The translations under genes were made by a program, and so were the position numbers. 64,000 nucleotides of DNA from Planctomyces sp. SH-PL14 (GTDB lineage Bacteria > Planctomycetota > Planctomycetia > Planctomycetales > Planctomycetaceae), in the NCBI RefSeq assembly GCF_001610835.1, contig NZ_CP011270.1, forward strand, positions 1,364,001 through 1,428,000, written 5' to 3'. The notes under the pieces were generated by a model. The model worked only from the letters and a program-made list of their open reading frames with translations, had not been told where the DNA came from and did no database searches. Positions 19,234-29,000 of this stretch are shown here, in pieces (the stretch's first letter is position 1; each line of letters begins with the position of its first letter).

Positions 19234-19556
19234 GTCCTCGCCAGCACGGCTCTGCCTGCTCAAACCCATTGTGCGACGGCAGCCGGGGTCAAGGAGGCCG
19301 AAAAACAACACCGGCCCCCTCGCCGCCGGAGGCGCTTCCGTGAGGAACCGTTGTCTGTAACGGGCGTCCCCTTGGTGAAACCGGCGTTGAGGACTCCACG
19401 CTCGGTCTGCAGTCCCTGCGGGTTGGTAAGGGGGCATCCGGCACGTTGTCCGAGCCTGGACGCTCACTTCTTCAGACATCTCTCGACGGCCAAGCCTCCG
19501 GCGGGCAAAGGGGCGTTGCCCCTCTGCACTCCCCACCAGGGTGCCCCTGGACCCGG
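19234..19556 (-). repeat. Foldback repeat, copy 1 (inverted)
   Basis: Copy 1 of a seven-member family, in reverse orientation. It shares the end CCAGGGTGCCCCTGGACCCGG, the arms CCGCCGGAGGC/GCCTCCGGCGG, and the core words GTTGAGGACT and TCTCTCGACGGCC. The end hairpin nearest 19300 carries the long T-rich loop form (AAAAACAACACC on the plus strand). It lies between the spherulin-4-like gene and the bifunctional nuclease gene and contains no supported gene. Confidence 0.9.
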
Positions 19557-19619
19557 TCGATTAGCAGCGTTGAGGGACGGATCGGAGACCTTGACTCACC
19601 ACTCGAACTGCGCACTCAA

Positions 19620-20030
19620 CTAGCTCACTTGCGAGAGGACATCCTCGTCGACGTAGATCGGGAGATGCGGTTCATAATGCACCGCCAGAGCGATCGCGTC
19701 GCTCGGCCGGCAGTCAATCTCGTGCAGCTCCCCTCGATGCCGCACACGGATCGCGGCATAGTACGTATGCTCGACCAGCCGCGTGATCACCACGTCCTCC
19801 GCCTCCGCCCCCAGCTCCTCGATCACCGATTTGACCAGGTCATGCGTGAGAGGACGCGGCGGTACGTTCCCCTGCACCCGGCGGTCGATGCTCGTCGCCT
19901 CGAAGATCCCGATCAGGATCGGGAACGAACGGCCGCCATCCACCTCTTTGAGGAAAACCACCTGCTGATCGTTGATCTCGCTGATGATGATCCGGGCGAG
20001 CTGCATCTCGACAAGCACGTCGAACTCCAC
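19620..20030 (-). CDS. Bifunctional nuclease family (BFN/DUF151) protein
   Basis: 136 residues, the usual size of the isolated domain. Motifs of the family are intact: VFLKEVDGGRSFPILIGIFEA, RPLTHDLVKSVIEELG, TYYAAIRV and EIDCRPSDAIALAVHYEPHLPIYV. Established knowledge: DUF151 proteins have been reported to have RNase and DNase activity (plant BFN1 relatives) and occur widely in bacteria, where their role is poorly defined. The gene is bracketed by two copies of the foldback repeat in opposite orientation, about 60 and 110 bases away on either side. Confidence 0.93.
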   Translation of the reverse strand: MEFDVLVEMQLARIIISEINDQQVVFLKEVDGGRSFPILIGIFEATSIDRRVQGNVPPRPLTHDLVKSVIEELGAEAEDVVITRLVEHTYYAAIRVRHRGELHEIDCRPSDAIALAVHYEPHLPIYVDEDVLSQVS

Positions 20031-20140
20031 GGCGAAGGCGGGACAGGGGCGTTGTGAAAGTATATTCGCCCCCTTCGCCCCGGCAATCGGTCGAGTGACG
20101 GCGATGTATTCGCCACCTGGTGGTCAGCACGCGGCTCCAC

Positions 20141-20450
20141 CGGGTCCAGGGGCACCCTGGTGGGGAGTGCAGAGGGGCAACGCCCCTTTGCCCGCCGGAG
20201 GCCTGGCCGTCGAGAGATGTCTGAAGGAGTGAGCGTCCGAGCGCGGACAACGTGTCGTATGCCCCTCACCAACCCGCGGGGATTGCAAAGCGAGCGGTGG
20301 AGTCCTCAACGCCGGTCCCACAAGGGGGACATCCGTCGTTCACCACGGTTCCTCATGGAGGTGCCTCCGGCGGCAAGGGGGCGAGGCCCCCTTGACCCCA
20401 GCGACCGTGGCACGTTGGGTTTGAGCTAAGAGAGCCCGTCCGGCAAGGTC
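20141..20450 (+). repeat. Foldback repeat, copy 2
   Basis: Direct-orientation copy. The left end CCGGGTCCAGGGGCACCCTG forms a small hairpin, followed by AGGGGCAACGCCCCT, a second hairpin. Arm CCGCCGGAGGC (20192-20202) is the exact reverse complement of GCCTCCGGCGG (20364-20374). The right end has hairpin AAGGGGGCGAGGCCCCCTT. It lies between the start of the bifunctional nuclease gene and the stop of the amidase gene. Confidence 0.92.
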
Positions 20451-20456
20451 ATTTCT

Positions 20457-21311
20457 CTACCGGTGCAAGTCGCGCGGCATCGTCAGCGAATGCGGCTCCG
20501 TCAGCAGCCCGTAAAACTCCGGCCGGCGGTCGGCAAGACGGTCGATCTCGTGCTTGTCCGGCACACGGATGATCCGCTTCTGCCGGGACCGCGCCGGGTC
20601 AATCTCGGCGTAAAGAATCGTCGGCTCAGCGTCGTTGCTCGCCGCCAGGGTCTCGCCGGTCGGCCCGCAAATGCTGCTGAGACCGATGAACCGGACGCCC
20701 CGCTCGACGCCGACCCGGTTGACCGCGACGAAATAGACGGCGTTCTCCAAGGCCCGCGTCGGAATCGCGTGGCGGGCCGTCGTCTCCGCCCCCGGAGGCC
20801 AGTTCGTCGGCAGCGCGATCAGGTCCGCCCCAAGGAGCGTCTGCACGCGGCTCGCCTCGGGGAACGCCGCGTCGTAACAGATCTGCATTCCGAGGTTGAG
20901 ACCGCCCATGGTGTGAACCGCCAGCGGCTCGTCCCCGTGGGTCGTCAGCATGTCGACCCCCAGATACGGCAGATGCACCTTGCGGTAACGGGCCAGCACT
21001 CCGCCGGGACCGATCAGCACGGCGACGTTGAACAGCCGATCCTCGTCCCGCTCCAGCCCCCCGACGACAGCATGCGTTCCCAGCTCCCGGCAGACCGCCG
21101 CCAGGGCGAAGGTCGACGGCCCCGGCATCGTTTCCGCGGCCTCCTGGGCCTCCTCCCGGCTGCCGAAGCAGTACCCGGAGATCGCGCACTCCGGAAAAAT
21201 CGTCAGCTCGGCTCCGCCGCGGTGCGTCTCCCGCAGGACGTCGCTCATCCGCGCGACGTTCGCGGCAGGCTCGGAGATCCGGATATCGATCTGGGCGCCG
21301 GCAATCTTCAT
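20457..21311 (-). CDS. Carbon-nitrogen hydrolase (nitrilase superfamily amidase)
   Basis: 284 residues. The Glu-Lys-Cys catalytic triad of the superfamily is visible: Glu in TIFPECAISGY, Lys in ARYRKVHLPYLG and Cys in MQICYDAAFPE. The second conserved Glu before the Cys strand is harder to place. Established knowledge: members hydrolyse amides, carbamoyl groups or nitriles (for example ω-amidase and N-carbamoylputrescine amidase). The C-S motif here (QICYDAAFPE) fits an aliphatic amidase or Nit-type enzyme rather than a true nitrilase. The substrate is unknown. Its stop lies seven bases from repeat copy 2. The Nudix gene lies 64 bases upstream, so the two are probably co-transcribed. Confidence 0.92.
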   Translation of the reverse strand: MKIAGAQIDIRISEPAANVARMSDVLRETHRGGAELTIFPECAISGYCFGSREEAQEAAETMPGPSTFALAAVCRELGTHAVVGGLERDEDRLFNVAVLIGPGGVLARYRKVHLPYLGVDMLTTHGDEPLAVHTMGGLNLGMQICYDAAFPEASRVQTLLGADLIALPTNWPPGAETTARHAIPTRALENAVYFVAVNRVGVERGVRFIGLSSICGPTGETLAASNDAEPTILYAEIDPARSRQKRIIRVPDKHEIDRLADRRPEFYGLLTEPHSLTMPRDLHR

Positions 21312-21375
21312 GGGAAGAACCTGGTGTTCGTCGAAAGGAGCGATGGCCCCGGGCGCCGGGGCTACCCGCCGCGGA

Positions 21376-21831
21376 TCACTTCTTGTTCCCCTTGCTCGCG
21401 GTCGGCGGACTTCCGGGAACGAGATGCTTCTGGACCGCCGCCAGGAGCGGATCGATCGTGAAGTCCTGGATGCGGTGCGGCGGCTTCCACTTGAACCACT
21501 TGTAGCCGTCGTGCTCCGTCAGCTTGATCGTCGGATCCCCTTCGATCCAGCCCAGGTAGATCACGAGGGTCTTGAGCTGCCGCTTGCCGTCCGTCCGGGC
21601 GTACTTGACGTAGTACTGCTGCGTGTAGCGGAAGTCCGGGTCGAGGCGGATCGCCTCCTTGGCGATGCCCGTTTCCTCCCACGTCTCCCGCAGGGCGCAT
21701 TCGAGTTCGGTCTCGCCGTCGTCGATGTGCCCCTTCGGAAGGTCCCACCGCTTGGGATGCTTCATCAGCAGGAAGTCGGAGAGGGGATTCCCGCGAACGA
21801 TCAGAATTCCGCAGGACTTCAGTTCCGGCAC
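21376..21831 (-). CDS. Nudix hydrolase (MutT/Ap4A-hydrolase type)
   Basis: 151 residues. The Nudix box is complete: GHIDDGETELECALRETWEE followed by TGI matches GX5EX7REUXEEXGU. The leading KSCGILIVRG and WDLPKGHID strands fit the diadenosine tetraphosphate hydrolase subgroup, which also has the later YFLxW-type aromatic segment (here YKWFKWKPPHRI). Probable role: hydrolysis of a nucleoside diphosphate-X compound such as Ap4A. It lies upstream of the amidase gene in the same direction. The C-terminal tail is basic (ASKGNKK). Confidence 0.92.
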   Translation of the reverse strand: MPELKSCGILIVRGNPLSDFLLMKHPKRWDLPKGHIDDGETELECALRETWEETGIAKEAIRLDPDFRYTQQYYVKYARTDGKRQLKTLVIYLGWIEGDPTIKLTEHDGYKWFKWKPPHRIQDFTIDPLLAAVQKHLVPGSPPTASKGNKK

Positions 21832-22140
21832 CTCGCGTCCCTCCCGCGGCCGAAGCGCGGACGCGACATCCGGGAACGTTCGGAAACGGCTCCTGTTTCC
21901 GCACGCGACGCCCCGTCCCCGCGACCGATCCGGCCTTACGCTGTGGACTTCGGACTATGCAGGTCGAGCGCGCGTCTGTCCAGTTGCGGCGCGGTCGAAC
22001 TTGGGGATTGTCCGGAAGTCAGCCTTGCGACTGCGGCGACCGGAAAGGAGCGACCGAACAGGAGAGCCCGGCCCAGCCCGGACAGCCGCCGCAACCGGTG
22101 CCTTGCGCACGCGGCCGCGGCCAGGCCCGAAGTCCGCCGG
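21832..22140. other. Non-coding gap of about 310 bases
   Basis: Between the Nudix start and the nuoD stop codon. No supported coding frame was found and no copy of the repeat families was recognised. It should hold the Nudix promoter and the end of the nuo transcript, but no convincing terminator was seen. Confidence 0.4.
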
Positions 22141-23382
22141 TCAGCGGTCGATCTCGCCCATCACGATGTCGAGCGAGCCGACGATCGCGGGGATGTCGGC
22201 GATCAGGACGCCGGTGCAGAGAGGCCCCGTCACTGAGAGGTTGCAGAAGCAGGAGCTCTTGGCCCGGGCCCGGAGCGGCTCCGGCTGGCCGTCGCCGACA
22301 ATGTAGAACCCCATCTGGCCCCGGGGGCACTCGGTCTCCAGGTACGCTTCGTCGACCGGAAGCTTCTGCGTCATCTTGTACGGGACGCGGTGCGTGCCGG
22401 CGGCCGCGGGGTACTTGGCGATCCCCTGCCGAACGAGCCGGATCGACTGGACCACTTCCATCATCCGGACGTAGAACCGGCACCAGTTGTCGCCGAGGAT
22501 CGCCTCGGGCGGGGCGTCCTTGAACGGAGCGACCGGGATCTCGAACTGGAACCCGTCGTACATCCGGGTGTAGATCTTCTCGCCGTCGCGGCGGAGGTCG
22601 AAATCGACGCCGCTTCCGCGAAGGACAGGGCCCGTGCAGCCGTAGCCGATCGCCATCTCCCGCGGCAGGATCCCGATGCCGGCGGTCCGCTTGATGAAGA
22701 TCGAGTTGCGGGTCAGCAGCGTGTGGTACTCGACGATCCGCTTCTCGAGCCACTCGAGGAACATCAGGCAGGCGTCGATCCAGGAGAGCTGCAGGTTGGG
22801 GCTCTTGCCGGTCAGCGACGCGAGGCCGGGGGGGATCGTGATCGTCTTCGGCAGGTCGTGCGTCACGCCACCGATTGTGATGTAGCTGTAGGTGAGCCGG
22901 GCGCCGCAGACCTCTTCGAAGAGGTCGAGGACGATCTCCCGCTCGCGGAAGGCGTACAGGAACGGGCTGAACGAGCCGAGGTCGAGCCCGTACGCCCCCA
23001 TCCCGACGAGATGGCTGGCGATGCGGTTCATCTCACCGATGATGAGCCGCAGGACCATCGCCTTCTCGGGGACTTCCATCCCGATCAGCTTCTCGAAGAC
23101 GAGCGCCTGACCGAGGTTCATGTTCATCGCGGCCAGATAGTCCATCCGGTCGCTGTAGGGAATCCACTGCGGCCCGGTGAGGTTCTCGCCGATCTTCTCC
23201 GCGCAGCGATGCAGGTAGCCGATGTGCGGCGTCACTTCATGGACGATTTCGCCGTCGGTCCGCAGCAGGAGCCGGAGCACGCCGTGGGTGCTGGGGTGCT
23301 GCGGCCCCATGTTGACGAGCATCTCGTCCGTCCGGACGTCGAACTCGATCACACGCTGGTCGTCGATTTCGGCAAGGCTCAT
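22141..23382 (-). CDS. nuoD: NADH-quinone oxidoreductase subunit D
   Basis: 413 residues, normal for the 49-kDa-type subunit of complex I. Typical motifs: NMGPQHPSTHGVLRL near the N-terminus, which lines the quinone pocket (His of HPSTHG), then HIGYLHRCAEKIGE, YLAAMN and the C-terminal GSLDIVMGEIDR. It belongs to the peripheral arm at the membrane junction and helps form the quinone site. It is the last gene of a minus-strand set nuoI, DUF2203, nuoA, nuoC, nuoD. A short AAGTATCAGGT inverted repeat lies in the 143-base gap to nuoC. Confidence 0.97.
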   Translation of the reverse strand: MSLAEIDDQRVIEFDVRTDEMLVNMGPQHPSTHGVLRLLLRTDGEIVHEVTPHIGYLHRCAEKIGENLTGPQWIPYSDRMDYLAAMNMNLGQALVFEKLIGMEVPEKAMVLRLIIGEMNRIASHLVGMGAYGLDLGSFSPFLYAFREREIVLDLFEEVCGARLTYSYITIGGVTHDLPKTITIPPGLASLTGKSPNLQLSWIDACLMFLEWLEKRIVEYHTLLTRNSIFIKRTAGIGILPREMAIGYGCTGPVLRGSGVDFDLRRDGEKIYTRMYDGFQFEIPVAPFKDAPPEAILGDNWCRFYVRMMEVVQSIRLVRQGIAKYPAAAGTHRVPYKMTQKLPVDEAYLETECPRGQMGFYIVGDGQPEPLRARAKSSCFCNLSVTGPLCTGVLIADIPAIVGSLDIVMGEIDR

Positions 23383-23411
23383 GGCTTCCTTCGCTGCGCT
23401 TCGGAAGAAGG

Positions 23412-23496
23412 ATCAAGTATCAGGTTTCAAGTATCAAAACGGGCCGGATCCAACCTCTGACTGATACTGGATACCTGGCACCTGATACTTCTGCAT
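23412..23496. repeat. Short inverted AAGTATCAGGT repeat in the nuoC-nuoD gap
   Basis: AAGTATCAGGT at the left and ACCTGATACTT at the right are exact reverse complements about 60 bases apart. Related words AAGTATC and GATACTGGATACC lie between. Its AT-rich character differs from the surrounding coding DNA. It fills nearly the whole gap between nuoC and nuoD and could form an mRNA hairpin there. Confidence 0.7.
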
Positions 23497-23525
23497 CACC
23501 GTGGTTCGGAACAAATGTCCCGGTC

Positions 23526-24056
23526 CTAACCCCTCATCCCGTGGTATTCCTTCGGGAACACGTAGTCTTTCCGCAGGGGATGCCCCTCCCAGTCCTCCAC
23601 GCACAGGATGCGGACGAGGTTGGGATGGCCGACGAAGCGGATCCCCATCAGGTCATAGGCTTCCCGCTCGTGCCAGTTGGCGATCGGCCAGATGTCCGAG
23701 ACGGTCGAGACTTCCGGGAGCTGTCCCGTCTGGTCCCCCTTCCACCGCGGCAGCTTCACCTTGATGACGCAGGAGTGCTTCTGGTTGTAGCTGTAGAGGT
23801 GGTAGACAACCTCGAGGTGCGGAGTGTACGGAAAGTTCTTGGCGAGCTTGGCGTCCGGCTCGAGATAGTCGACGCCGGTCAGGTCGCACAGGTGGTCGAG
23901 CTGAAGCTGCGGGTCGTCCCGCAGGAAGAGGCCGACTTCATGGATCGCCGACGGGGCGACTTCGATCCACGGATCCTTGGCCGCCTCGTGGACCGTGACG
24001 ATGCGCTCCGACCCGAAGGTGTTGGTGAGCCGCTCGAAGATCTGCTGAATCGTCAT
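23526..24056 (-). CDS. nuoC: NADH-quinone oxidoreductase subunit C
   Basis: 176 residues, the 30-kDa-type subunit of complex I. The conserved strands and signature are present: [22 protein letters not shown], and the family signature [28 protein letters not shown], ending [13 protein letters not shown]. It is separate from NuoD, not fused as in some bacteria. It is placed 75 bases downstream of nuoA, where nuoB would be expected between the two. NuoC forms part of the peripheral arm. Confidence 0.97.
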   Translation of the reverse strand: MTIQQIFERLTNTFGSERIVTVHEAAKDPWIEVAPSAIHEVGLFLRDDPQLQLDHLCDLTGVDYLEPDAKLAKNFPYTPHLEVVYHLYSYNQKHSCVIKVKLPRWKGDQTGQLPEVSTVSDIWPIANWHEREAYDLMGIRFVGHPNLVRILCVEDWEGHPLRKDYVFPKEYHGMRG

Positions 24057-24131
24057 GGGGCTGGAGCCAGAGTGCGAGGGGGGCCGCTTTCCGAGTTCGA
24101 CGGCAGCCGGCGGGCCGGCGAAGAGGAGACG

Positions 24132-24722
24132 CTACGACGCGGTGGTGGCGGCCGCCGCCGCGGGCTTCTGCTCAAGGGCCGGGATCGGCATCGTCGGCCG
24201 GGCGCGAGCTGCGTTCTGACGGGCCTGTTCGACCATGGCCCGCACCCAGTCGAGGTCGCCCCGCTTCCAGACGTAGGCGAAGCCGAGGACCAGGACCCCG
24301 AAGAAGACGGCGATGTCCAGGAAGCCGAGCTTGGCGATCGTGTGGGCGTCCACGGCGGAGATCACGGTGTCGGCGGTCGTCGTGCCGGGGGGGAGGTCGA
24401 GGAGCCGGTCCGTCAGGTTCGAGCGGACGACGGGCGGGAGCGAGGTGTCGGCGAGCTGCGTCGCTCCGCCGAAGATCAGGGCCCAGGGGAAGAAGAAGGC
24501 GACTTCGACGTCGAAGATGATGAACAGCAGGGCGACGACGTAGAACCGGACGTCGAACTGGATGTAGCTGGAGCCGATCGCCGGCTCGCCGCACTCGTAG
24601 GGAGCGTCCTTTTCTTCGGTCGGCAGGCTGGGCCGGACGAAGTAGCCGATCAGGAGCGGCAGAAGCACGAGCGTCGAGCCGGCCAGGATCGACAGCAGGA
24701 AGTGGATATTGAGGTCTGTCAT
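24132..24722 (-). CDS. nuoA: NADH-quinone oxidoreductase subunit A, enlarged
   Basis: 196 residues against about 120-150 in most bacteria. Three transmembrane helices are visible: LLSILAGSTLVLLPLLIGYF, the conserved FYVVALLFIIFDVEVAFFFPW, and IAVFFGVLVLGFAYVWKRG. The hallmark PYECGEPAIGSSYIQFDVRFY, with the Cys of the A/D switch loop, is intact. The extra length is a roughly 45-residue hydrophilic insertion between helices 2 and 3 (from TQLADTSLPP to DAHTIAKL) and an Ala-rich tail. It belongs to the membrane-arm junction of complex I. Confidence 0.93.
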   Translation of the reverse strand: MTDLNIHFLLSILAGSTLVLLPLLIGYFVRPSLPTEEKDAPYECGEPAIGSSYIQFDVRFYVVALLFIIFDVEVAFFFPWALIFGGATQLADTSLPPVVRSNLTDRLLDLPPGTTTADTVISAVDAHTIAKLGFLDIAVFFGVLVLGFAYVWKRGDLDWVRAMVEQARQNAARARPTMPIPALEQKPAAAAATTAS

Positions 24723-24820
24723 GAGCGCGTCGTGCTTTTAGGACCTGAGGCTGGTCGGTTCCGGGGACAGGCCCCGCGTCACGTGCTGATCCCGCCTTAC
24801 GTGCTGATCATCGAGGCGGA

Positions 24821-25270
24821 TCAATGTTCCGCCCGCTCCAGGAGGCTGTGCCGGCCCGAGTAGCCGGCGTCCAGTTCGTGCCAGAATTCCACTTCGTTCT
24901 CGCCGTGCCGCCAGCAGAGGTACACCTCGCGGCCATCCATCATCGACCGGAAGTCGACGAGGCCCATCAGCGGATCCTTGAGCTCGACCCCGATCCGGCG
25001 GAGTTCCTCGACGAAGCCCCGGATGCGTTCGACGTCTGCCTCCAGCTCGTCCTCCATCTGCTGGACTTCTTCGGAGTAGGCGTCGCTCGTCTTGCGGCCC
25101 GCGCCGCGGCGACCGCGGATTTCCCGGAGCCGATCCTGCCGGTCTTTCACGTCCTGGGAGAGGGTGACAATGTCCGCCACGACCGCCTTCACGAGCGGGA
25201 GGGTGCTGTTCGCCTGAGCGACAGTGAAAAACTTTCGGGCAGCGTTGGGAGGTGGAGGCGTGGCAGTCAT
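24821..25270 (-). CDS. DUF2203 family protein
   Basis: 149 residues from the ATG at 25270. The family pattern is clear: KFFTVAQANSTLPLVKAVV near the N-terminus, a charged coiled coil in the middle (DELEADVERIRGFVEELR), and the C-terminal signature VDFRSMMDGREVYLCWRHGE followed by FWHELD. DUF2203 proteins are small cytoplasmic proteins of unknown function found in many phyla. Here the gene lies between nuoI and nuoA in the same direction with short gaps (31 and 98 bases). It is therefore probably transcribed with complex I genes, though a functional link is only inferred. Confidence 0.9.
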   Translation of the reverse strand: MTATPPPPNAARKFFTVAQANSTLPLVKAVVADIVTLSQDVKDRQDRLREIRGRRGAGRKTSDAYSEEVQQMEDELEADVERIRGFVEELRRIGVELKDPLMGLVDFRSMMDGREVYLCWRHGENEVEFWHELDAGYSGRHSLLERAEH

Positions 25271-25301
25271 GGGACTCTCGAAATCGGCACCGTGTTTCCA
25301 G

Positions 25302-25865
25302 CTAATGATCTTCCGGGGCGGCGAACTCGTACGGAGAGGCTTCCCCTTTGACCCAGACCGGCTGGTGGAGCACCTTTGATTCCGCAACGGCCGTGGGATT
25401 GAGAGTCGCCTGCCCCCACGCCACTTCCAGCGGGACCTTGGCATAGTCCACGATACACCCGTCGCGGCTGAAACAGCTCAGGTCGTGGTTGGAGCCCATG
25501 AAGATGCAGTCCACCGGGCATGGTTCGACGCAGAGCGCGCAAAACATGCACTTGGTGTAGTCGATCGTGAACCCGTCGATGCGGAAGCCCTTGCCGACGG
25601 GGCTCTTGACCTTGTCGATGTAGATGCAGTCCACCGGACAGGCCGCGGCGCACTTCTCACAACCGATGCAGGTCGTGAGGTCAAAGCGGTGGAACCCGCG
25701 GTATCGAGCCTTCACGGGGACCGGCGTCTCCGGGTACTCGTAGATCTCAGCGAACGTCTTCCGCCGGTACGTCGCGAACATCGTCCCGAGCGTGACCCAC
25801 AGTCCTTCCAGGACGGTCGTCACGGCCACATAGATGTTGCGGAGCCACTCACCAAATCCGCTCAT
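25302..25865 (-). CDS. nuoI: NADH-quinone oxidoreductase subunit I (2x[4Fe-4S])
   Basis: 187 residues from the ATG at 25865. Two ferredoxin-type clusters are complete: [16 protein letters not shown] and [16 protein letters not shown], which carry clusters N6a and N6b in complex I. The linker [16 protein letters not shown] and the following GSNHDLS match NuoI. The N-terminal helix region ([20 protein letters not shown]) contacts the membrane arm. It is the first gene of the local nuo set. NuoI is usually found with G and H; here it precedes DUF2203 and nuoA. Confidence 0.95.
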   Translation of the reverse strand: MSGFGEWLRNIYVAVTTVLEGLWVTLGTMFATYRRKTFAEIYEYPETPVPVKARYRGFHRFDLTTCIGCEKCAAACPVDCIYIDKVKSPVGKGFRIDGFTIDYTKCMFCALCVEPCPVDCIFMGSNHDLSCFSRDGCIVDYAKVPLEVAWGQATLNPTAVAESKVLHQPVWVKGEASPYEFAAPEDH

Positions 25866-26008
25866 GCCGTCCTCGCGCGAAGTCGAACTCAGGCCAAGCC
25901 AACCCTTTACGCAGTCCAATTCCGATTATAGGTGGGGGGCAGGTCGTCGCAACCAAGCCGGCTCGAACTCCCGATTGTGAGACACTTTCGAGCAGCGGCG
26001 GTTCGTCG

Positions 26009-29000
26009 TCAGTTCCCGGCCGGAGCCGCCTTCGGGGCTTTTTCCTCGGGCTCCGCATCGAAGGGGGCCGCCCCGCCCGCCCTACCTTGTCCGCGTTGAA
26101 TCAGGTCTGCCGCCAGCCGCGCCAGCTCGTTCTGCTGCCGGACGAGCTGCCGGAGCTCCTCAGCCGCGATCTGCGCCTCGGGGCCGCCGGCGTTCTTTCG
26201 CTGAAGGAGCTCGGTCGTCGTTTCGAGGAGCTGTTCCTGCATCGACTTCAGCAGTTTCAGTTCGGCAATCAGAACGAGCCGGTCCCCCGACTCCTCCGGC
26301 GACTCTCCGCCCGGCTTCGCTCCCCCCGGGGAATTCGAGGCGACATCTGGCTCCGAGGGAGCGAACGCCTTCGCCACGGCCCGGAGCCGGCCCGCGATCT
26401 GCGTCTGCCGCCGCTGCGTCTCGGCGTCGACCGTCCGCTGCTCGAGCCGCGAGCCGATATCGGCAATCCCTGAGACAGCCTCCTGAAACGCCATTTCCAG
26501 CACCGTCTGGCCGGCCACGTCTGGAACCATCTGCTGGACCTCGTTGCCCAGTTCCTTCTGTGACTCGCGGATCCGCTGCAGCGTCCGCAGTTCCGTTCGG
26601 GAGAGGCGTCCCTCTGCCGACTGCTGTTCGTGGAGCTTGGCCGTCTCGTCGCGAACCCCCTCCTGCCGGACCGCCAGCGCCTCAACCCGGGCGGCCAGGT
26701 TCTTCAAGCGGTCCGCCGCCTCCTGAAGCCGGGCCCGCGCCTCCTGCCGGGCGAGCTCCCGCTCCGTCTGGAGCAGGTCGTCGAGCGCTTCCCGCTGCTG
26801 CTGGCTCGCCTCTCCGGAGTCCTGCTTGTCGAGCGCGTCGGCGGCCCCCTGCATCCGATCCGCGCTCCGCTGCGCCGAAGCGGCCGGCTGCGACTGGTTC
26901 CGTTTCTGAAGCCGGCGGGCCAGTTCCTCGGTCCGGTCCTGCAGCTCCGCCTGACGCTTGCTCAATCGCTGGAGCGTTTCCTCCCGTTCGGCGGGCGATC
27001 CCTTGGCGGAAGCCTCTTCCGCCTGTTTGCGAAGCTCGTCCTGTTCCGACCGCAGTCCCGCCGCTTCCTCGCGGCTCTGCGCCAGGGCTTTGCTCAGATT
27101 CTCCCCGGAGGCGGACTCCGTCCCGGCAAGCCGCTCGTTCCATTTCCGGAGCGTCTCGACGACCTCCTCCTGAAGCTCGCCGGCCCGCTGCACGCGGTTG
27201 GCTTGAAGGAGCGAGGCGATCTGTTGCATCTTTCCCGCCGCGCCGGCAACGTCGGTTTTCTTTTCTCCAGCGGCCGATTGCTCTCCCCCTGCGGCATCCC
27301 GCCGGTCGCCGCTCGCTCCGGAAGCCTCCGGTCCCGAGGGAGGATCCTTTTCCGAGGTCTGCGACGCCTTGATCGCGGAGTCGAGAGCCCGGACGTCATC
27401 CGCCAGCCGCGCCTGCCGGTTGGCGAGCCGCTCGAGCGTCGCCCGGTCCTGGGCCGACAGCTCGTCGACGGAGCGGGAGAGAGTCTGGCCGGCGAGTTGC
27501 CGCGTGTCGTCGAGGAGTTTCTGCTGGGCGTCGGCCGCTCCCGCGACCTTGGAACGCAGGTCCTCCTGGGCTCCCCATTCGCCGATCCGGCGGAGCAGGC
27601 CGTCGAGCGTAGAAACAATCCGGTCCTGCTCCGTCCCGATCTTCTCGAACCGTTCGGTCATCGCGCCGGAGCTCGGGGCGGAGTTTTCGGCCTCGCGCTG
27701 CAACTGCCCAAGGTTCGCCTCGACCGCCGCGGCCGCGCTCCCGTCGAGACGCTCGATCTCCTCCCGCAGCGCCGGAAGGGGATCGGTCCCCGGTTCCGGA
27801 GCGAGCCCGTTCTGCTCGCCATCGCGAACGATTTCCCCCAGTTGCTGGAGCGCGCCCCGCCGCGGATCCGTCAGTCCGCTCCGGACCTCGGCCTGGGCCA
27901 TCGCGGACCGGGCCAGTTCGGCCCGGTCCGCGTCGGACAGGGCCCCCGTCCCCTTCCACTGGCTCTCCAGATCCCGCACTTGGTCCCGGATCCCCTTCTG
28001 AAGGGATCGGGTCTGCCGCAGTGCCTCGGCCACCCCCGCCCGCCGACGGGTGAGCTCGTTCCGCTTCTCGTCCGGCGTGACGACTATGATCCGCCGCGGC
28101 GCGCTGCGGGCGACGTGTGCCCCCTTCCCCGGCCCCTCGTAAAGGTCGCGGGCCTGGGCGCGGATGGTCCATTCGTCCCCCGGATTCGCCTGGAGCGTCC
28201 CCAGGTCGACCTCGATATCCGACTGAACGGTTCGAGCCAGGGCCGCGACCGCGGGACCGGGGAGCGTGCGATCGGTCGTTCCGTCGGCGGGGCTCAGGAC
28301 GAGGTCGACGTCCGCGAGCCCGAGGTCATCCGTCGCTTCGATCCGGACCGGAATGCGGGCGGTCGGCACGACCCGGAGGTCGGTCTCCGGCTGGAGGATC
28401 AGGACGGCGGGAGGACGATCGAGGGCGCCGCGGATCTCGTATCGCGGCGGCGCGGCATGCCGCAGCCCCTGGGTGTCGACGAGTTCCAGCCAGTAGGAGC
28501 TCCGTTCAGCCCCGGTGATCTCGAACGAGGCCCGGATCGTCCGGCCGTCGGGCTCCATCTCGAGCCGCGCCGTCGGCTGACGTCCCAGATGGAGCGACGC
28601 CTTCTCGAGCGGTCCGTTCGCGACGGCGATCAGGTCGACTCGCGACCCGACGAGCCCCTGCACATGTCCGACACCGCTTGTCGTTGTCTCGGGCTTGAGA
28701 CCGGAATAGGGGGGCGGAGTGACGGTGATCTGGAACGACTCGACGGCGGGGGGCGTGGCGACATCGACGACCAGCGGAGGGAGCCGGTCGTCGTCCCCCC
28801 CGCTCACCTGGATCCGGAGCGGGCCCGACTGCGGGAGGAGGCTGACGACCCCCACCGTCTGGGCCTGTCCCGCGTCGTCCCGCAGGTCCGACTGGGGGAG
28901 GAGCGTTTCGGTGACCGAACCGTCGGGAAACTCGATCTTCGAGATCAGCCGTTCCGGCAGCCGGCGGTTCCGTTCCGTGACGTAGACCGTGAGCGTTTCG

